Part shown: one piece after another, positions 1 to 10,990 of the stretch | Numbering within the stretch: the first letter of the stretch is position 1 | How the letters are laid out: each line of letters opens with the position of its first letter | Source: Paracamarosporium sp. OC-R06-R3 | Taxonomy: Eukaryota; Ascomycota; Dothideomycetes; Pleosporales; Didymosphaeriaceae | Reading direction: 5' to 3' | Length of the DNA stretch: 64,000 bases | NCBI GenBank assembly: GCA_019828545.1 | Contig: JACVRA010000280.1 | Location: 1 to 64,000 of the forward strand | Program-made: the position numbers and the translations under genes | The notes under the pieces: generated by a model | Seen by the model: the letters and a program-made list of their open reading frames with translations, nothing else | Databases searched by the model: none | Told to the model about the DNA's origin: nothing

Positions 1-1400
1 AATTTTTCTATATGAAAAGTCTTCTCTAGGTCCTAGCAGTTCTAGCTCTGCAAGCGCTTCATCAATTGGAGCCATGTTGGTGGAGTTATCGCGTGTTGAA
101 AGTAGGGTGTTTTGGTGTTCGTGTTGCATCGCGCGAATCCGCGCATCGCGCGCACAGACACGTTAACTGCTTGGCAAGCCTCGCAGTCGCTCTGGTTCGT
201 GCTCTTCTCTTTATTGTCTGACGCATTTAAAACTGTTCGAAATGAGAACGAAGCAATGATTGTCGCATCGGATTTTGGCACGGTCAGTAGTTGAACAGAA
301 AGAGCCGGACTACAAATGTCACATGATACATTCCTTTCAATGTGTACCACACGAGAGACTTTCCCAGATCGCCATATGTATATGGGTAAGGCAAAGACCA
401 GAAACATGCAACTGACACCCAGCTTTGAAATTCAGATTATTGGCATGTAGTGGTGCCGTGCCGGAAATAGTCAGCTTACGTTGCATTATCAAGCTCGTGA
501 TTCTCTATATTAATATCGATTGTCCTGATTACGGCAGCGGGGCTCCATGCTTCGACGAATCTCGCATGGCTGCCTTACTCTGCCGAAATTTAGTTTGAAT
601 AGGAAAATTCTTATACTAACAAACACATGGTGTTGGACAGCCTCTTGGAGCTGATAACATGGGTTTATCTGTACAAACCTTTAAACGCAGAGGGAAGACG
701 CATATTCATTCTTAAATTATCACTAGGTACACGAACCTTGTGCTCAAATCTTTTCCTCTCGATCTTTCTGTGCCATTTCCGTTGTGGATCACCATTCTCT
801 CTTTTTCTTTTCGATCACTTTCTGTACTTAGGCCTACCACAAATTTTGGAAAACAAAAAAACTTACATCACCAGGTATAGCTACTATACGCTTCCGTTAC
901 ATCAACTCACTCAACATATGTTTCCAAGTGCAAATATCCTTCTCAAATTCCAAGTCAGGAGCATGATCGGCGTCAGCCTGCACGGGGAAGTCACAAAAGC
1001 AAAGTCCAATATCTTGGAAGCGAAATCCAGCGAGGTAGATCTAAGGATCAATCGTCGTATTTGTCTCTTCATGGATTGGTGACGGAAAAACGCGTGAAGA
1101 TGGCAATTTCCCAATGTGGCTGCCAAGGTTACACAAGCGCACGGTCCACTGAGGCACAGCTTCAGGCACGGCCCCCGATCATGGATCTCCACCGCTCGAA
1201 CACAACAACAGCTTGACCAGCAGTCCGTACCTTTTTGGAGTATAGCAGTCCCCGTGGTGCTTATGCATCGATCCTTGTGGACTGGCCTTCGACACGGACT
1301 GACGCGTTTGTCTGCCCGACAGATCTCTAATCTGTACCGGTCCTCCGCAGGCTCATATCAACTTATCGAAGGAGCACCGCAGCCTGAGGTACCTGAAGAC
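1..1400. other. No supported gene
   Basis: Two open frames start with ATG here, 42-407 on the minus strand (121 codons) and 627-1082 on the plus strand (151 codons). Neither has a recognisable domain, a convincing intron or a signal peptide, so I do not call them genes. A plus-strand frame from about 1262 to 1589 contains a hydrophobic stretch near 1440-1490 that may be the 5' end of the amidase gene that follows. Confidence 0.5.
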
Positions 1401-3492
1401 ATGGGGAAGAGCAAGGCGAAACTGACACCCAACCCTGTCATCACGGCATTCGTTTTGCTCATCCTGCTTGCTGGAAGCGTCAGTGCTGGCGTGCTGTATC
1501 ATTCTAAGCCGCTAAGCAAGTTGTCCCGACTCTTTTATAGCGCGATACCATGGATACTAACATCTTCAAGCGTACCCATCGTTGCTTAATGTCGAACTTG
1601 AGCAGTTACAGCATGGGCTCATGAATAGAAGCTTCAGCAGTGTGGACCTGGTCATGGTAAACGAGGGTTTGGGATGCTACTTACTCAAGTGCTTATGCTG
1701 AGACTTCAAAGGCATATAGCGCTAGAATTAGCGAGGTGAACGATACCCTACATGTGGTCACGGAGATCAACCCCGATGCAGTTACCATCGCTCAGGCGTT
1801 GGACGAGGAACGTAGAGTTGGGCGAACCCGAGGGTCGGTCTTGCTTATCTAGTTACTGTTGTCACGGAGCTCATGCGAATAGTCCACTACATGGTATTCC
1901 AATACTTATCAAGAACAACGTAGGGAAAAGATTCTTAAACTTTGTTTACGCACTTGATAATGCTGACGTTCGAATGCAGATCGCGACCAATGACAGTATG
2001 CAAACTACAGGTATTTGAACAGCGCATGTTAGATTTATGCGCGATCTGACCGATGAATAGCTGGTTCATGGGCGCTTTGGGGTGCAAAGGTGTCCAGTGA
2101 AGCAACCATCGTTCGCAAACTACGAGCATCTGGTGCTATCATCCTGGGAAAGACGAACTTGAGCCAATGGGCTCACTGGAGGTCGACCAACACGAGCAAT
2201 GGTTGGTCGGCACAAGGAGGACAAGCATACGGACCGTATTACCCTTCTGAAGATCCATGGGGAAGCTCAAGTGGCAGCGGCGTAGCGGCTGCGTAAGTAT
2301 CAGATTCACAATTTGCGCTACCAAGCTCATCAAACCTAGTCTTGGTCTGGCTTTCGGGGCCCTTGGGACGGAGACCGACGGCAGCATCGTGGACCCGGCT
2401 GAAGTCAACAACATTGTCGGAATCAAGCCATGTGAGTTTATGCACTATTTTAAGATCATGATATTGACCATGACAGCTGTGGGCTTCACCTCGAGACATC
2501 TTGTCATTCCCGTGAGCGAGCACCAAGACACTGTTGGTCCTCTGACGAGAACAGTGTTAGATGGAGCTATCCTCCTCCAGGCTATCGCTGGAATCGATCC
2601 TCAGGATAACTACACCTCGGCCATCCCGGAAGGTGTTGTCCCAGACTTCGTCGCGGCCTGTAAACTATCGGCGCTGTCTGGCAAGCGTCTAGGTGTTCCC
2701 CGCAATGTTCTATCTCTCCTTACAACCAATGCTACTCAAGAGATTGTCGCTTCATTTAACCAGTCGCTACATGAACTAGAGGCAGCTGGCGCTACTATTG
2801 TAGAAAATACGAATTTTCCTGCCGTAGAGGAACTGGAAGAATACGCTCTCCCTACAATGATTCTCAACGCCGACTTCGTCATCAACATTCGCACCTATCT
2901 CAGCTATCTCAGTTACAACCCCAACAACGTTACAACCCTCGCAGATCTGCGCAGTTTTACTCAGAACTCTTCTCTCGAAGACTATCCCCTTAGAGATACT
3001 ATCCTATGGGACCAGGCACTGAGCAATTGGAACAATACATCTCCAGAGTTCTGGCCCGCCTATCAGCACAACCGTTATTTTGGCGAAGAGGGAGGTTTGC
3101 TAGGAGCACTGAAGAAGTATGATCTGGATGCCGTAATCATACCCACGCATTTCTCCTCGAGCCTTGCAGCTACTGTCGGTGCGCCCATCGTAAGCGTGCC
3201 TATGGGTTCCTACAGTAAAGATAGCCCTATCACGACCGACTCATGGGGGCTTGTCGAATCAGCACCAAATATCCCGTAAGTGATAAAATCCCTCATCTAA
3301 CCGTGTGGCACTGACATTGTTAGATTTGGTCTAAGCTTTCTCGGCGCCAACTTCGATGATGCGAATTTGATTGGTATGGCATACGCGTTCGAGCAGCGCA
3401 CCAAGGTCAGATCGAAGATTCAGCCTTACATCGTTCCACAAACGGAGCTCAAAGACGTTGTGGGACGGAATCGCAATGCTATGATGCGATAA
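1401..3492 (+). CDS. Amidase (amidase signature family), multi-exon
   Basis: Amidase-signature hydrolase that cleaves amide bonds with a Ser-cisSer-Lys triad. The reading frame looks broken but is restored by short GT-AG introns: about 1652-1697, 1834-1878, 1921-1980, 2013-2069, 2293-2339, 2431-2475 and 3278-3323. The spliced protein contains HGIPILIKNN (catalytic Lys), then IATNDSMQTTAGSWAL, a glycine/serine loop GSSSGSGVAAALGLAFGALG followed by TETDGSI (catalytic serines), and ends in a helical region at 3492. The first certain exon begins at 1571 after a TACTAAC branch site. The ATG at 1401 opens a hydrophobic N-terminus, but joining it to 1571 needs a weak donor, so the start is tentative. 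The family hydrolyses many amides and the substrate is unknown. No stop or frameshift remains after splicing, so I regard the gene as functional. Confidence 0.85.
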
Positions 3493-3863
3493 TTCAGCAT
3501 CGGAAATTGACTCCGGGCACTATCTACAAATCTGTGGGCTATGTCTCTAGTCCCTATGTTCATTATTGTCCGCGTGGAGGCAGTGCTGCGCCGATCCTTT
3601 CTGGTGGAAATACTGCATGATGGGCGACCACTAGCGTAGTGTGCTAGGACACCCAACTCGAATCCAGGGCGGCCAATAACGCGCATGCGTACAAAGTTAT
3701 GCAGATAGCCGGAAATGGGCAATGCATCTTATTTTCGCCCCTTCGGCAGTTCTTCATCGTCTGAGAAGTAGTAAAACGAGGCACCTTCCTAATTCGAATA
3801 TAGATGAAATTCTATGTTTTGTTCATCAATATGTTCCCTTATGAGTCGCAAGCACTAGCTCAG

Positions 3864-4925
3864 ATGGAAGTATCGCACTCATCTGAAGCGCATGCTACCG
3901 AAGAAAAAGGAGAGAGTGTGGAGACCGAAGTTGAGTACCTTGCTTCTGACTCGAAATACAAACAGGAAAGGCCATATGAACTGCGATACGATGCGAAAGG
4001 TGCCATTCCGGCAACTAACATGGTCACCGAATGGAGACCTGTTGCCATTCACAATTTTAGATTATACGAGAATCCACATAACTTCCAGCAGTATGGTTTC
4101 AAGGCTGCACCTATCCAGTGTCATTTGACCGCGTCCGAGTACAGTGATAAGTACAAGGTCGAGAAATATTATTATCCTGCTTTGGAGGCGATCTTGAGAC
4201 AGCAATTCCCAGACGTAACGATAATCAAGTTTCTGGAACATCGAGTGTGTATGATCTCCACATGCAAGGTTTCGCTCACGAGTGTAGCTACGCAAAAGAG
4301 ACCACGGCTTTCCAGAAACCGGCAAGCCTTTCTTCAAGCATGTTCAACCTTCGACTATCGCACACATGGGTAAGCCACATTCACTACTTTGACGGCCAAA
4401 GTTTATTTACAGGAGTTCAGACTTCAGTGTCTATTCAGCTCGAAGAACTGCGGAGGCCAAATTTGATCTCAAGCCCGAGCAATACCAACGATTAGTGACG
4501 GTGAAGTATGGCATACCTTCCCAATATGAATTCGAGCTAACATGATAGTCTGTGGAAACTTCTTCGAGAGAACGGGAACGACTGGCCACTAGCGCTGTGC
4601 GACCGGCGTACAGTTGACCGACCGACCGAAAGTGTGGTCTGTGACATCGTGTACGAGCATGACTACACTGAGAACGAGAGCCTTCACTACAGTCCGAGGC
4701 ACACTTGGTACTATTACAAGGATCTCGGGGAAGACGAAGTCCTCGTGTTCCAGCAAACAGATTCTGCGGAGCCTGATGATGGAGGTGAGCATGTACTCTC
4801 GGCCGCGGTTGTATACTCATCTCTTGACAGGAGTTGCACATGCTAGCTTCAAAAATCCTAGGGCTGACCGAGACGGGATGCCCAGGGCTAGCATTGAAGT
4901 AAGAGCATTCGCCTTCTTTCTCTAG
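3864..4925 (+). CDS. CmcJ/AsaB-like oxygenase (hydroxylase/desaturase family)
   Basis: Member of the fungal family that includes AsaB-type hydroxylase/desaturases and CmcJ-like methoxylation components, usually found in secondary-metabolite or tailoring contexts. The start at 3864 precedes the usual opening (VEYLASDSKYKQERPYELRYD, split here: EYLASD then KYKQERPYELR). Four introns restore the frame: from about 4231, from 4370 with acceptor near 4420, from about 4510, and from about 4788. After splicing the protein reads through IAHMDFSVYSARR, where HMD fits the conserved His-x-Asp metal-binding motif, then NGNDWPLALCDRRTVD and SPRHTWYYYKDL, and closes with NPRADRDGMPRASIEVRAF. The length, about 290 residues, suits the family. 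It lies 370 bases downstream of the amidase on the same strand, and I see nothing else in that gap. Substrate unknown. Confidence 0.85.
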
Positions 4926-5059
4926 GAAAGGGATATGTGTCGTCGAGAAGGATATATGGTCATTCATTTTACTACCATGAAGGGCAGAACATATAAATAG
5001 AGATTGTAATAATTGCATTGTGGAATACCACTACATGAGCTGAGCTATTGGACGCTGCC

Positions 5060-5389
5060 TTACTTCTTCTGGGGCTTCTCCTTTGGTTCCTCCTTCTGCT
5101 CATTGGCTGGTTCCGCCTGGGCTTCATCATTGTATCCACATTCTGCGCTCCTACCACCTGAAAGTTGGTAATGCGGGACGCCCAACTCCTCCTTCCGCGG
5201 GTCTGGTAGGTTGTCCTCGACCTTTGCTGGCCAGGCTGCCCTCCATGGCTGCTGCGGTCTCTCCGTGACGACGAAGGGCTTCACAGCCTCGCTTGGCTGC
5301 TTTGGAACGGGGAGAGATGCGTCGATAACTATGACAGTTTGAAATAATTCTTCGGAAGAGCCTGACCGTGTGAACTTACCACTGTTCAT
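5060..5389 (-). CDS. Hypothetical small protein, lysine/glutamate-rich tail
   Basis: An open frame of 109 codons from an ATG at 5389. A strong donor (GTAAGT) lies eleven bases after the start and an acceptor (CATAG) about 50 bases on. Splicing there keeps the frame and gives about 92 residues. The C-terminus is very polar (repeated E/K/Q/P ending in KPQKK). No domain, signal peptide or membrane segment is visible. The composition looks coding-like, but without homology this is only a plausible gene. A separate frame upstream on the same strand, 5499-5747, could be an additional 5' exon, but I could not connect it. Confidence 0.35.
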   Translation of the reverse strand: MNSGKFTRSGSSEELFQTVIVIDASLPVPKQPSEAVKPFVVTERPQQPWRAAWPAKVEDNLPDPRKEELGVPHYQLSGGRSAECGYNDEAQAEPANEQKEEPKEKPQKK

Positions 5390-6835
5390 GTTGATAAACG
5401 ATTTTATAATCTGACAGGCTTGAAGAGTTGTATGATTCCTTGGAGGAGTGAACTCATATCAGAGAATCGCCTTCTTTACAAGCCTTTCGGTTATCAACTC
5501 AGTTTCCCCGCTTTATCATGCGGCTGGTCAGCTGCTGAGCAGGCAAACGGAAGATCGTCAGCATCCTCGACGCTAGTCTGATAGTAGGTCCGGGTTGATA
5601 GGCAATCTGCATCGCATCCGCGGGAAATTCCTTCTTTTGTGCATCGTATAGACGCTTCCGAAGATAAGTGGCGATCGAATCATCTCTCCGACATCTATGC
5701 GTGAACTGGACAGCCTGCCAGCATTGCAGGCCTGCAGGTATGCCCAAAAAAGCCTATTATACCGGAAAATCCCTTTTCTAGTTCATTCTATTGGTTAGCG
5801 GATAAGGTTCTCTACATATCAAATGCTTATATGCGGCTAGTGAGAGCTTAAAACGCCGTGTTGATCAGCCTTCCAATGTCTCATGCTTCTTCCTGGCCTA
5901 TCAAGATCCTCCCGTACACGTACAAGGTAGTGACGGACCAACTATGGAACATGTGGATACAAGTCCTATGCAGTCAGATTTCAGGCCCACCAAGCCCACA
6001 CTGCGACAGGTGCAGACAACCCTGCCTAGCCGGAGACAACACAGCAGCCAATAACATGTTTCCCAACGTCCACTTGTTCAAGAGTCACGCTGCATGTGAT
6101 TGTTCGTAGATCCAATAGTCGAACTTGTTTGTTGCCCAAGGCTGTATCAACCCCGCATGCGGTTCCACGTTGTACCCTTGTGCATCGTGATGCCGCTCAG
6201 CCTACGTTATTCCTTGTCTAAGCCTTGCTTCGTGCGCCCCAAGGTATGTCGGCGGATCCAAATTCAGGAAGGTGGCAACTTTCCAGATTGATATCCACTG
6301 AAACACCACGTTTACGCCGTGTCAGGCCTCACAAACCATGTGTGCACGTTTTGAGGGCTATGGCGAGAAAGATTTTCCTATTGATCGTTATTGGTCGTAC
6401 AAAAGCCCGTAAGCAGGATCATATCCTTTGATTTCCCTGCATTTGTGGCATTGCTATCGTATCTTTCGTGTCCTCGTCCAGGTCTAAGCGAGGAGACAAA
6501 CGTGCTCACATGGAGCCAACCACAGTACTAGCCTCATTTAGCAGAATCAGGCAGAACCCAGTCATAGCCTTGTAACACCACCCCACCACCTCAACACCAG
6601 AGAGAAGCATTTTTGTGGACGTGAACAATCAAATATTGTAAGCTAAAGCCATCTACATGCGTCTTGGTCCGTGGTTCCTACATTGACGCTATGGATGAGG
6701 CTGTGCAGGTGTGCGGTATTTACACTCTGCGCGATCCAAGGCAGGGCCTTAATTGTTCGATCAGCATGAACCTTTCCTTCAATTTTGAATTCCAAAAAAT
6801 CTGGTCGCGGAGATTGCTCCTATCTGTTATTCGAG
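5390..6835. other. Intergenic; one uncertain ORF at 5499-5747
   Basis: The minus-strand frame 5499-5747 (82 codons) includes a CWQAVQFTHRCRRD segment but matches no family I recognise. The remainder, 5750-6835, shows no domain, RNA gene or repeat that I can support. It presumably includes the promoter of the membrane glycoprotein starting at 6836. Confidence 0.4.
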
Positions 6836-8593
6836 ATGACTTTAGCATGGATCAGCCTCTCTACGCGGTGGGAGCTAACGAGCGTGCAAGCTGCATTGAA
6901 CGTTATTATCTCCGTTCTCGGAACAGTTGGAATCTGGGCATTCGCTCGCTTCTGGTGGCAGAATGCTTGTAGGTCTATCATCCGTCAAGAATCATTGGAA
7001 GTGCCATTGGAGTCTCTACTCATATTATCAAATGTGGGTGAGGCTTGGGATGCCATGCTAGGCCTTCGCATGGGACTGTTCCAGAAGCAGAATAGGTTTC
7101 TTTTAGTGCAGCTAGTAGTCGTTGTGCTAGTCACTACGGGCACTATGTTTGCTGGACCCATCGCCAAAGTATCACTAAGAAGCACTGAGACGGTTCAACG
7201 CCAACTACTTCAAGTTCTACACACCGTCAAAGGAGATAGTTGGCAAGCCAATCTCATCGAAGCCAACGTCTTCTGGAACGATACGATCGCTAGCTTGAAT
7301 TACGCCAATTTCCCGACCGACCAACTGCTAGACTACTTGCCACCATCCACGGCACCATGGACGTATATTCCTCATGAATGGGATCCAACATGGAAGATGG
7401 CGTGCAATCACACACTAGAGACAACTTTACCGATTCTTACCGCCGAAGGGAACTACACATTCTCAAATCCTATTGACGCGTTTCCACCATTCCGCGAGAC
7501 CTATGATCCAAAATGGCTCGACAAAACGAAGTATCGCAGAGCAGCTGATTTTTCCGATTGGTCAACTACATTCCCTAACTTTATTTTCACGGACATGCTC
7601 AACTTCGTGTTCATCCAATCTGATCCTCTCATCAATGACCGACTGTATTGGAATAATGCGACATTGGAGTTTTCGCTTTCTGCACTCCATCTCAAACACT
7701 TCAACGCCTCGAACAATCCTGATACTACATTAGACTCTGAGGATAAATGGTTCTTCCGCGGTCCCGTTGCTAATGCGAGCTTCACCCGATTAGAATGCAA
7801 TATCACCAGAAAGCCACACGTCGAAGATCAGGGAGCAATACCTTGGCCATGGACCAACGACACGTATGCCATCCCTTTCAGCTACCGGACCTTTTTCTCG
7901 TTTTCTCTAGAAAATGCCACAAGCAAAGGAATCCCTGTTCCTACGCCTACACCCCATGAACTTTTGAGGATGTGGCAAGCTTACATGGTATCGATGAACA
8001 CTATCTATGCAAAACCAACCATGCAACTTATCAGTGTGTGGAAAGACACTGTGCAGCTATCGACAGGTTTCTTGGTCTTCGTCCTAGTGTTAACACTCTT
8101 GACACTGTGGTCCTCTCTTCGTTATTTCGTTTTCATGAGAAGGAATCGGCAAGAGCTGGATGGCGCCTCAATTCCTGATAGCAAATTCGAATGGATTGTA
8201 CACAGCGCAAAGAGTGTCGTCTTAGAGGAGGATAAGGAGCGTGCGCTATCATCCCTCATCAAGAAAGATCGGGATTTCCTGAGGGCTGCGACATTCGGTA
8301 CAAGGTACCCTGACATCATGACACCAGACTCTGCATCTACAATAAGGCGACCAAATCTAGTTCGTATCCGCGTGAGTCAAGAGCGTTCCTCGAATCGGGA
8401 TGCTTCCCTTCGTACGCCGTCCACGTTATCACGAACGGTATCAGAGCGACCATCAGTGTCATGTGAAGAGCGCGGGCGAGAAACAACACTTCTACAGGTG
8501 CCAAGCATTACCGACACCTCAATCATGAGCATACGAAGTGCCAGTCTTGAGAGAATCGAGACAGACAATGCTGGTGTGAAGGAAAAGATCTAG
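6836..8593 (+). CDS. Large fungal membrane glycoprotein, three predicted spans
   Basis: An uninterrupted frame of 585 codons from the ATG at 6836; the same frame stays open further upstream without an ATG. Hydrophobic segments lie near residues 20-40 (VIISVLGTVGIWAFARFWW), 90-112 (LLVQLVVVVLVTTGTMFAG) and 420-445 (TGFLVFVLVLTLLTLWSSL). Between the second and third is a loop of about 300 residues with many N-glycosylation sequons (NDT, NYT, NAT, NAS, NHT), implying that it is extracytoplasmic. The last 140 residues are charged and Ser/Arg-rich with no domain, probably cytoplasmic. This pattern of two N-terminal spans, a glycosylated ectodomain and a C-terminal span occurs in many uncharacterised fungal proteins. 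Function unknown. Additional 5' exons cannot be excluded. Confidence 0.7.
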   Translation: MTLAWISLSTRWELTSVQAALNVIISVLGTVGIWAFARFWWQNACRSIIRQESLEVPLESLLILSNVGEAWDAMLGLRMGLFQKQNRFLLVQLVVVVLVTTGTMFAGPIAKVSLRSTETVQRQLLQVLHTVKGDSWQANLIEANVFWNDTIASLNYANFPTDQLLDYLPPSTAPWTYIPHEWDPTWKMACNHTLETTLPILTAEGNYTFSNPIDAFPPFRETYDPKWLDKTKYRRAADFSDWSTTFPNFIFTDMLNFVFIQSDPLINDRLYWNNATLEFSLSALHLKHFNASNNPDTTLDSEDKWFFRGPVANASFTRLECNITRKPHVEDQGAIPWPWTNDTYAIPFSYRTFFSFSLENATSKGIPVPTPTPHELLRMWQAYMVSMNTIYAKPTMQLISVWKDTVQLSTGFLVFVLVLTLLTLWSSLRYFVFMRRNRQELDGASIPDSKFEWIVHSAKSVVLEEDKERALSSLIKKDRDFLRAATFGTRYPDIMTPDSASTIRRPNLVRIRVSQERSSNRDASLRTPSTLSRTVSERPSVSCEERGRETTLLQVPSITDTSIMSIRSASLERIETDNAGVKEKI

Positions 8594-8999
8594 GATTCCA
8601 GTTAAAATCGGTCAAGTATTTTCATGTATTATTCAAACTTCTTCGCTGAATTCGTATGAGTAAGTGTACATTTCAAGTAAAGCTACAAGAAATTTTGTGT
8701 ATCTCTGGAAGAGTATTACCTTGACGTTTTTTTATTTCTGAAAAATAAAATATCCAAAGGTTTCGTTGATATTTCCTCATTTCATAGCCCCAGAGATGAC
8801 TCAACGGTTCAAAATATGGGTAGTAACGATATAAACGATCAGATGCTAGATAACCAATAAAAACAAGTTGTTTTATAGAGCGAAAGTCTGCATCGTCCAG
8901 TGATCTTTTTTGGGAATTGGTCGCCATGGACCGTACCACTCGCCACAATATGCAGCCGATGCCCCATACAGGACATTAGCTGGAGGCATCTACCATGTA
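8594..8999. other. Intergenic, T/A-rich
   Basis: Downstream region of the membrane glycoprotein. No gene is seen. The left breakpoint of the P450 inversion described next should lie near 8990-9000. Confidence 0.4.
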
Positions 9000-10195
9000 A
9001 GAGCCCCGCAAGAATCGCCCCCCGTCAAATGCGAGTGCGTCGACGAAATGTCCGTTGTCTCGCATGATGCTCCAGTGCGGAACGCACACCCAATCACCCC
9101 GGCTGATCTTCAAACCGTCTCGGAAAGTGAAGTTCCGGAGGGCTTGTCTTCGCACACTAGCTACGCTGCGATATCAGTTAGCCAGCAGCCCTGCAACTCA
9201 TGCAGACGGGAAAGCTACTGCTCTCGAATGCGCTCACTCTCACCGATTCGCTGAGGAAACTGTCGAGAAAGGGAAGCCTGCATGGCTCGAGGTAGTCCGT
9301 AAGTTCCACATTTTTCAGCTCAGCACGGACTCAATGTACTCTAGCTTGGAGTAGAAGTCCAGAAGTGCAAACGTGAGAGCGATAGAGAGGGTGTGAACCG
9401 ATCCGTACCAAATAACCATGACCTCGCCCACCAGACGCTCCACTCCCCACTCTTCCCTTTTCGACGCTGTGTCGATCAGCCATTGCAAACCATCGTTCTG
9501 CTCCTAGTCAGTATTCGTATTACTAGGGTTCACTAAGAACCACTACTTGTCCATTCCTGCTTGTCTGCCAGGTCCTTTGCTTTCATCTCGAACCTCTGTT
9601 TGACCTCGTTAGCCAATCACCGCTGGAAAGTTGCAGACGATCTGTAGTTGCCCGTGCAACATTTTGTGACGAGCTTGCCCATACCCCATGGTATCAGACG
9701 GATGATCTCCGCAGCATACGCCGAATCTTGCGGGAATTTCATAGCAGCTTCAAAGAATTCGACATCCTCAGTGAAAACGTGACCAAAGAAGACGGTCGAG
9801 TTGACCTTTGCTACCAGCTTCTTGCATGAGCTATACAAGGGCAAAATCGACTCTCCAGATGCCAGGGCATGTGTTTCGAGTTCGTTACTAGCTTTCTGTC
9901 GATGACGTTTTCAAGCGTGGGGACAAGTTCTCGGAGCTGGCCCGTCAAAATCGTATGGAGAGCACGCACAAAACCCGTGCCCTACACTCCGCGAACATCC
10001 TTCCATTCGAATCCATGCATGGTCTCTTTTGGCCTCAGATACTGTCCACTGTGGGAAAAGGCATGTCAGTCGAATATATCCAGCCTTGGTGGAAGTAATT
10101 TGCTAGCTACATCTTTTGCCACGGCATGCAATGAGAGCACGTCAAGGCGTGCACGATTCATGTCTTCAAAATGCATCTATGAAGTCGCCATATGA
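9000..10195 (-). pseudogene. Cytochrome P450 pseudogene, body (lacks heme-binding end)
   Basis: Read from 10195 down to 9000 on the minus strand, pieces of one fungal P450 follow in the normal order: an N-proximal part with ETMHGFEWKDVRGV and TGFVRALHTILTGQLRELVP, a middle part KVNSTVFFGHVF with IIRLIPWGMGKLV, NDGLQWLIDTASKREEWGVE, an ESVRVS stretch at the ExxR position, then RRQALRNFTFRDGLKISRGD and IMRDNGHFVDALAFDGGRF (the PERF-like region). Disablements include in-frame stops after the segments ending DIFD and KDVRGV, and a frameshift near 9330. The protein stops exactly where the cysteine heme loop should begin, and that loop is on the other strand just beyond 10195. The gene therefore appears to have been split by inversion and is non-functional. 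Confidence 0.8.
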
Positions 10196-10479
10196 AGTGG
10201 TCGTCCGGGACTGAGTATCTGAAATGGCTGGCCTTTATCCATCCCACGGCGTTTCGCGGGTTTGGTGGAGGCGTCAATTTGTGTCCCGGGAAGGTGTTTT
10301 CTACGCGGCTGGTTGCAGGAGTGGTGGCTGCATTGGCCCTAAGATATGATGCGATTCCAAGGGCGGAGGGGTGGAAGGATCTAGGGCATAATGAGAAGAG
10401 TATGGCGATTACATTGGCGAGGCCGTCAAGGAATGTGGATCTGAGGTTTGTGTCGAGTGATGAAGTTACCTTAAAGTAG
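10196..10479 (+). pseudogene. Cytochrome P450 heme-binding C-terminal exon, inverted relative to its body
   Basis: An open frame of 95 codons encodes the P450 C-terminus: EYLKWLAFIHPTAFRGFGGG, then VNLCPGKVFSTR, the FxxGxxxCxG heme-cysteine loop, followed by an LALRYD segment and a terminal stop at about 10479. It lacks everything upstream that a P450 needs. The missing part (substrate recognition region, ExxR, PERF) lies immediately to the left but on the minus strand. Inverting 9000-10195 would place the DGGRF end directly before this exon, in the order of an intact gene. It could instead belong to a second P450, but the complementary boundaries favour one gene. Confidence 0.8.
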
Positions 10480-10643
10480 GTTAGTAGTAAATATGTTATC
10501 TTCAGATTTGAAATAAGAGAAATCGGCTGGACATGGTATGCTATATAACGGTTCAGTCAGGTAAATGTCAAGAAATGTCTGAAATATTAGAATTTATAAC
10601 GTGTTATGTGAGTTGTGAGGACGAGCTCAGTCTCCTGTATCAA

Positions 10644-10738
10644 NNNNNNNNNNNNNNNNNNNNNNNNNNNNNNNNNNNNNNNNNNNNNNNNNNNNNNNNN
10701 NNNNNNNNNNNNNNNNNNNNNNNNNNNNNNNNNNNNNN
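10644..10738. other. Assembly gap (95 N)
   Basis: A run of 95 undetermined bases. Sequence on both sides (10480-10643 and 10739-10990) is AT-rich without a gene, so the gap probably sits in a repeat or low-complexity stretch. Confidence 0.99.
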
Positions 10739-10990
10739 ATGTGACCTGCCAGTGCACCAGGCCGTCACATGAGTGGGCTGTTAATATAAGTAGAGAATCT
10801 AGTTACTAACTTTCAATATATACTATTAAAGCGGACGAAGCTGAAGTAAATCTTTATAACTATATATTATATCCACGGTAGGCAACGTCTGCACAAGAAA
10901 GTATTAGAAATTAAATTATCAATTCATATTATTAGATATAACGAGGATGGCAACATCTGGCCTTTTACCCCTTCCAATCCAGAAGCACGC

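Noticed and set aside
42..407. 121-codon minus-strand ORF starting with ATG
   Set aside because: No domain, no intron logic, and overlapping frames of similar quality on the other strand.
627..1082. 151-codon plus-strand ORF starting with ATG
   Set aside because: Phe/Leu/Ser-rich composition of AT-rich non-coding DNA, no domain, no conserved motif.
1752..3279. First impression that the amidase is a frameshifted pseudogene
   Set aside because: Every frame change coincides with good GT-AG intron borders, and splicing restores the conserved blocks without a stop.
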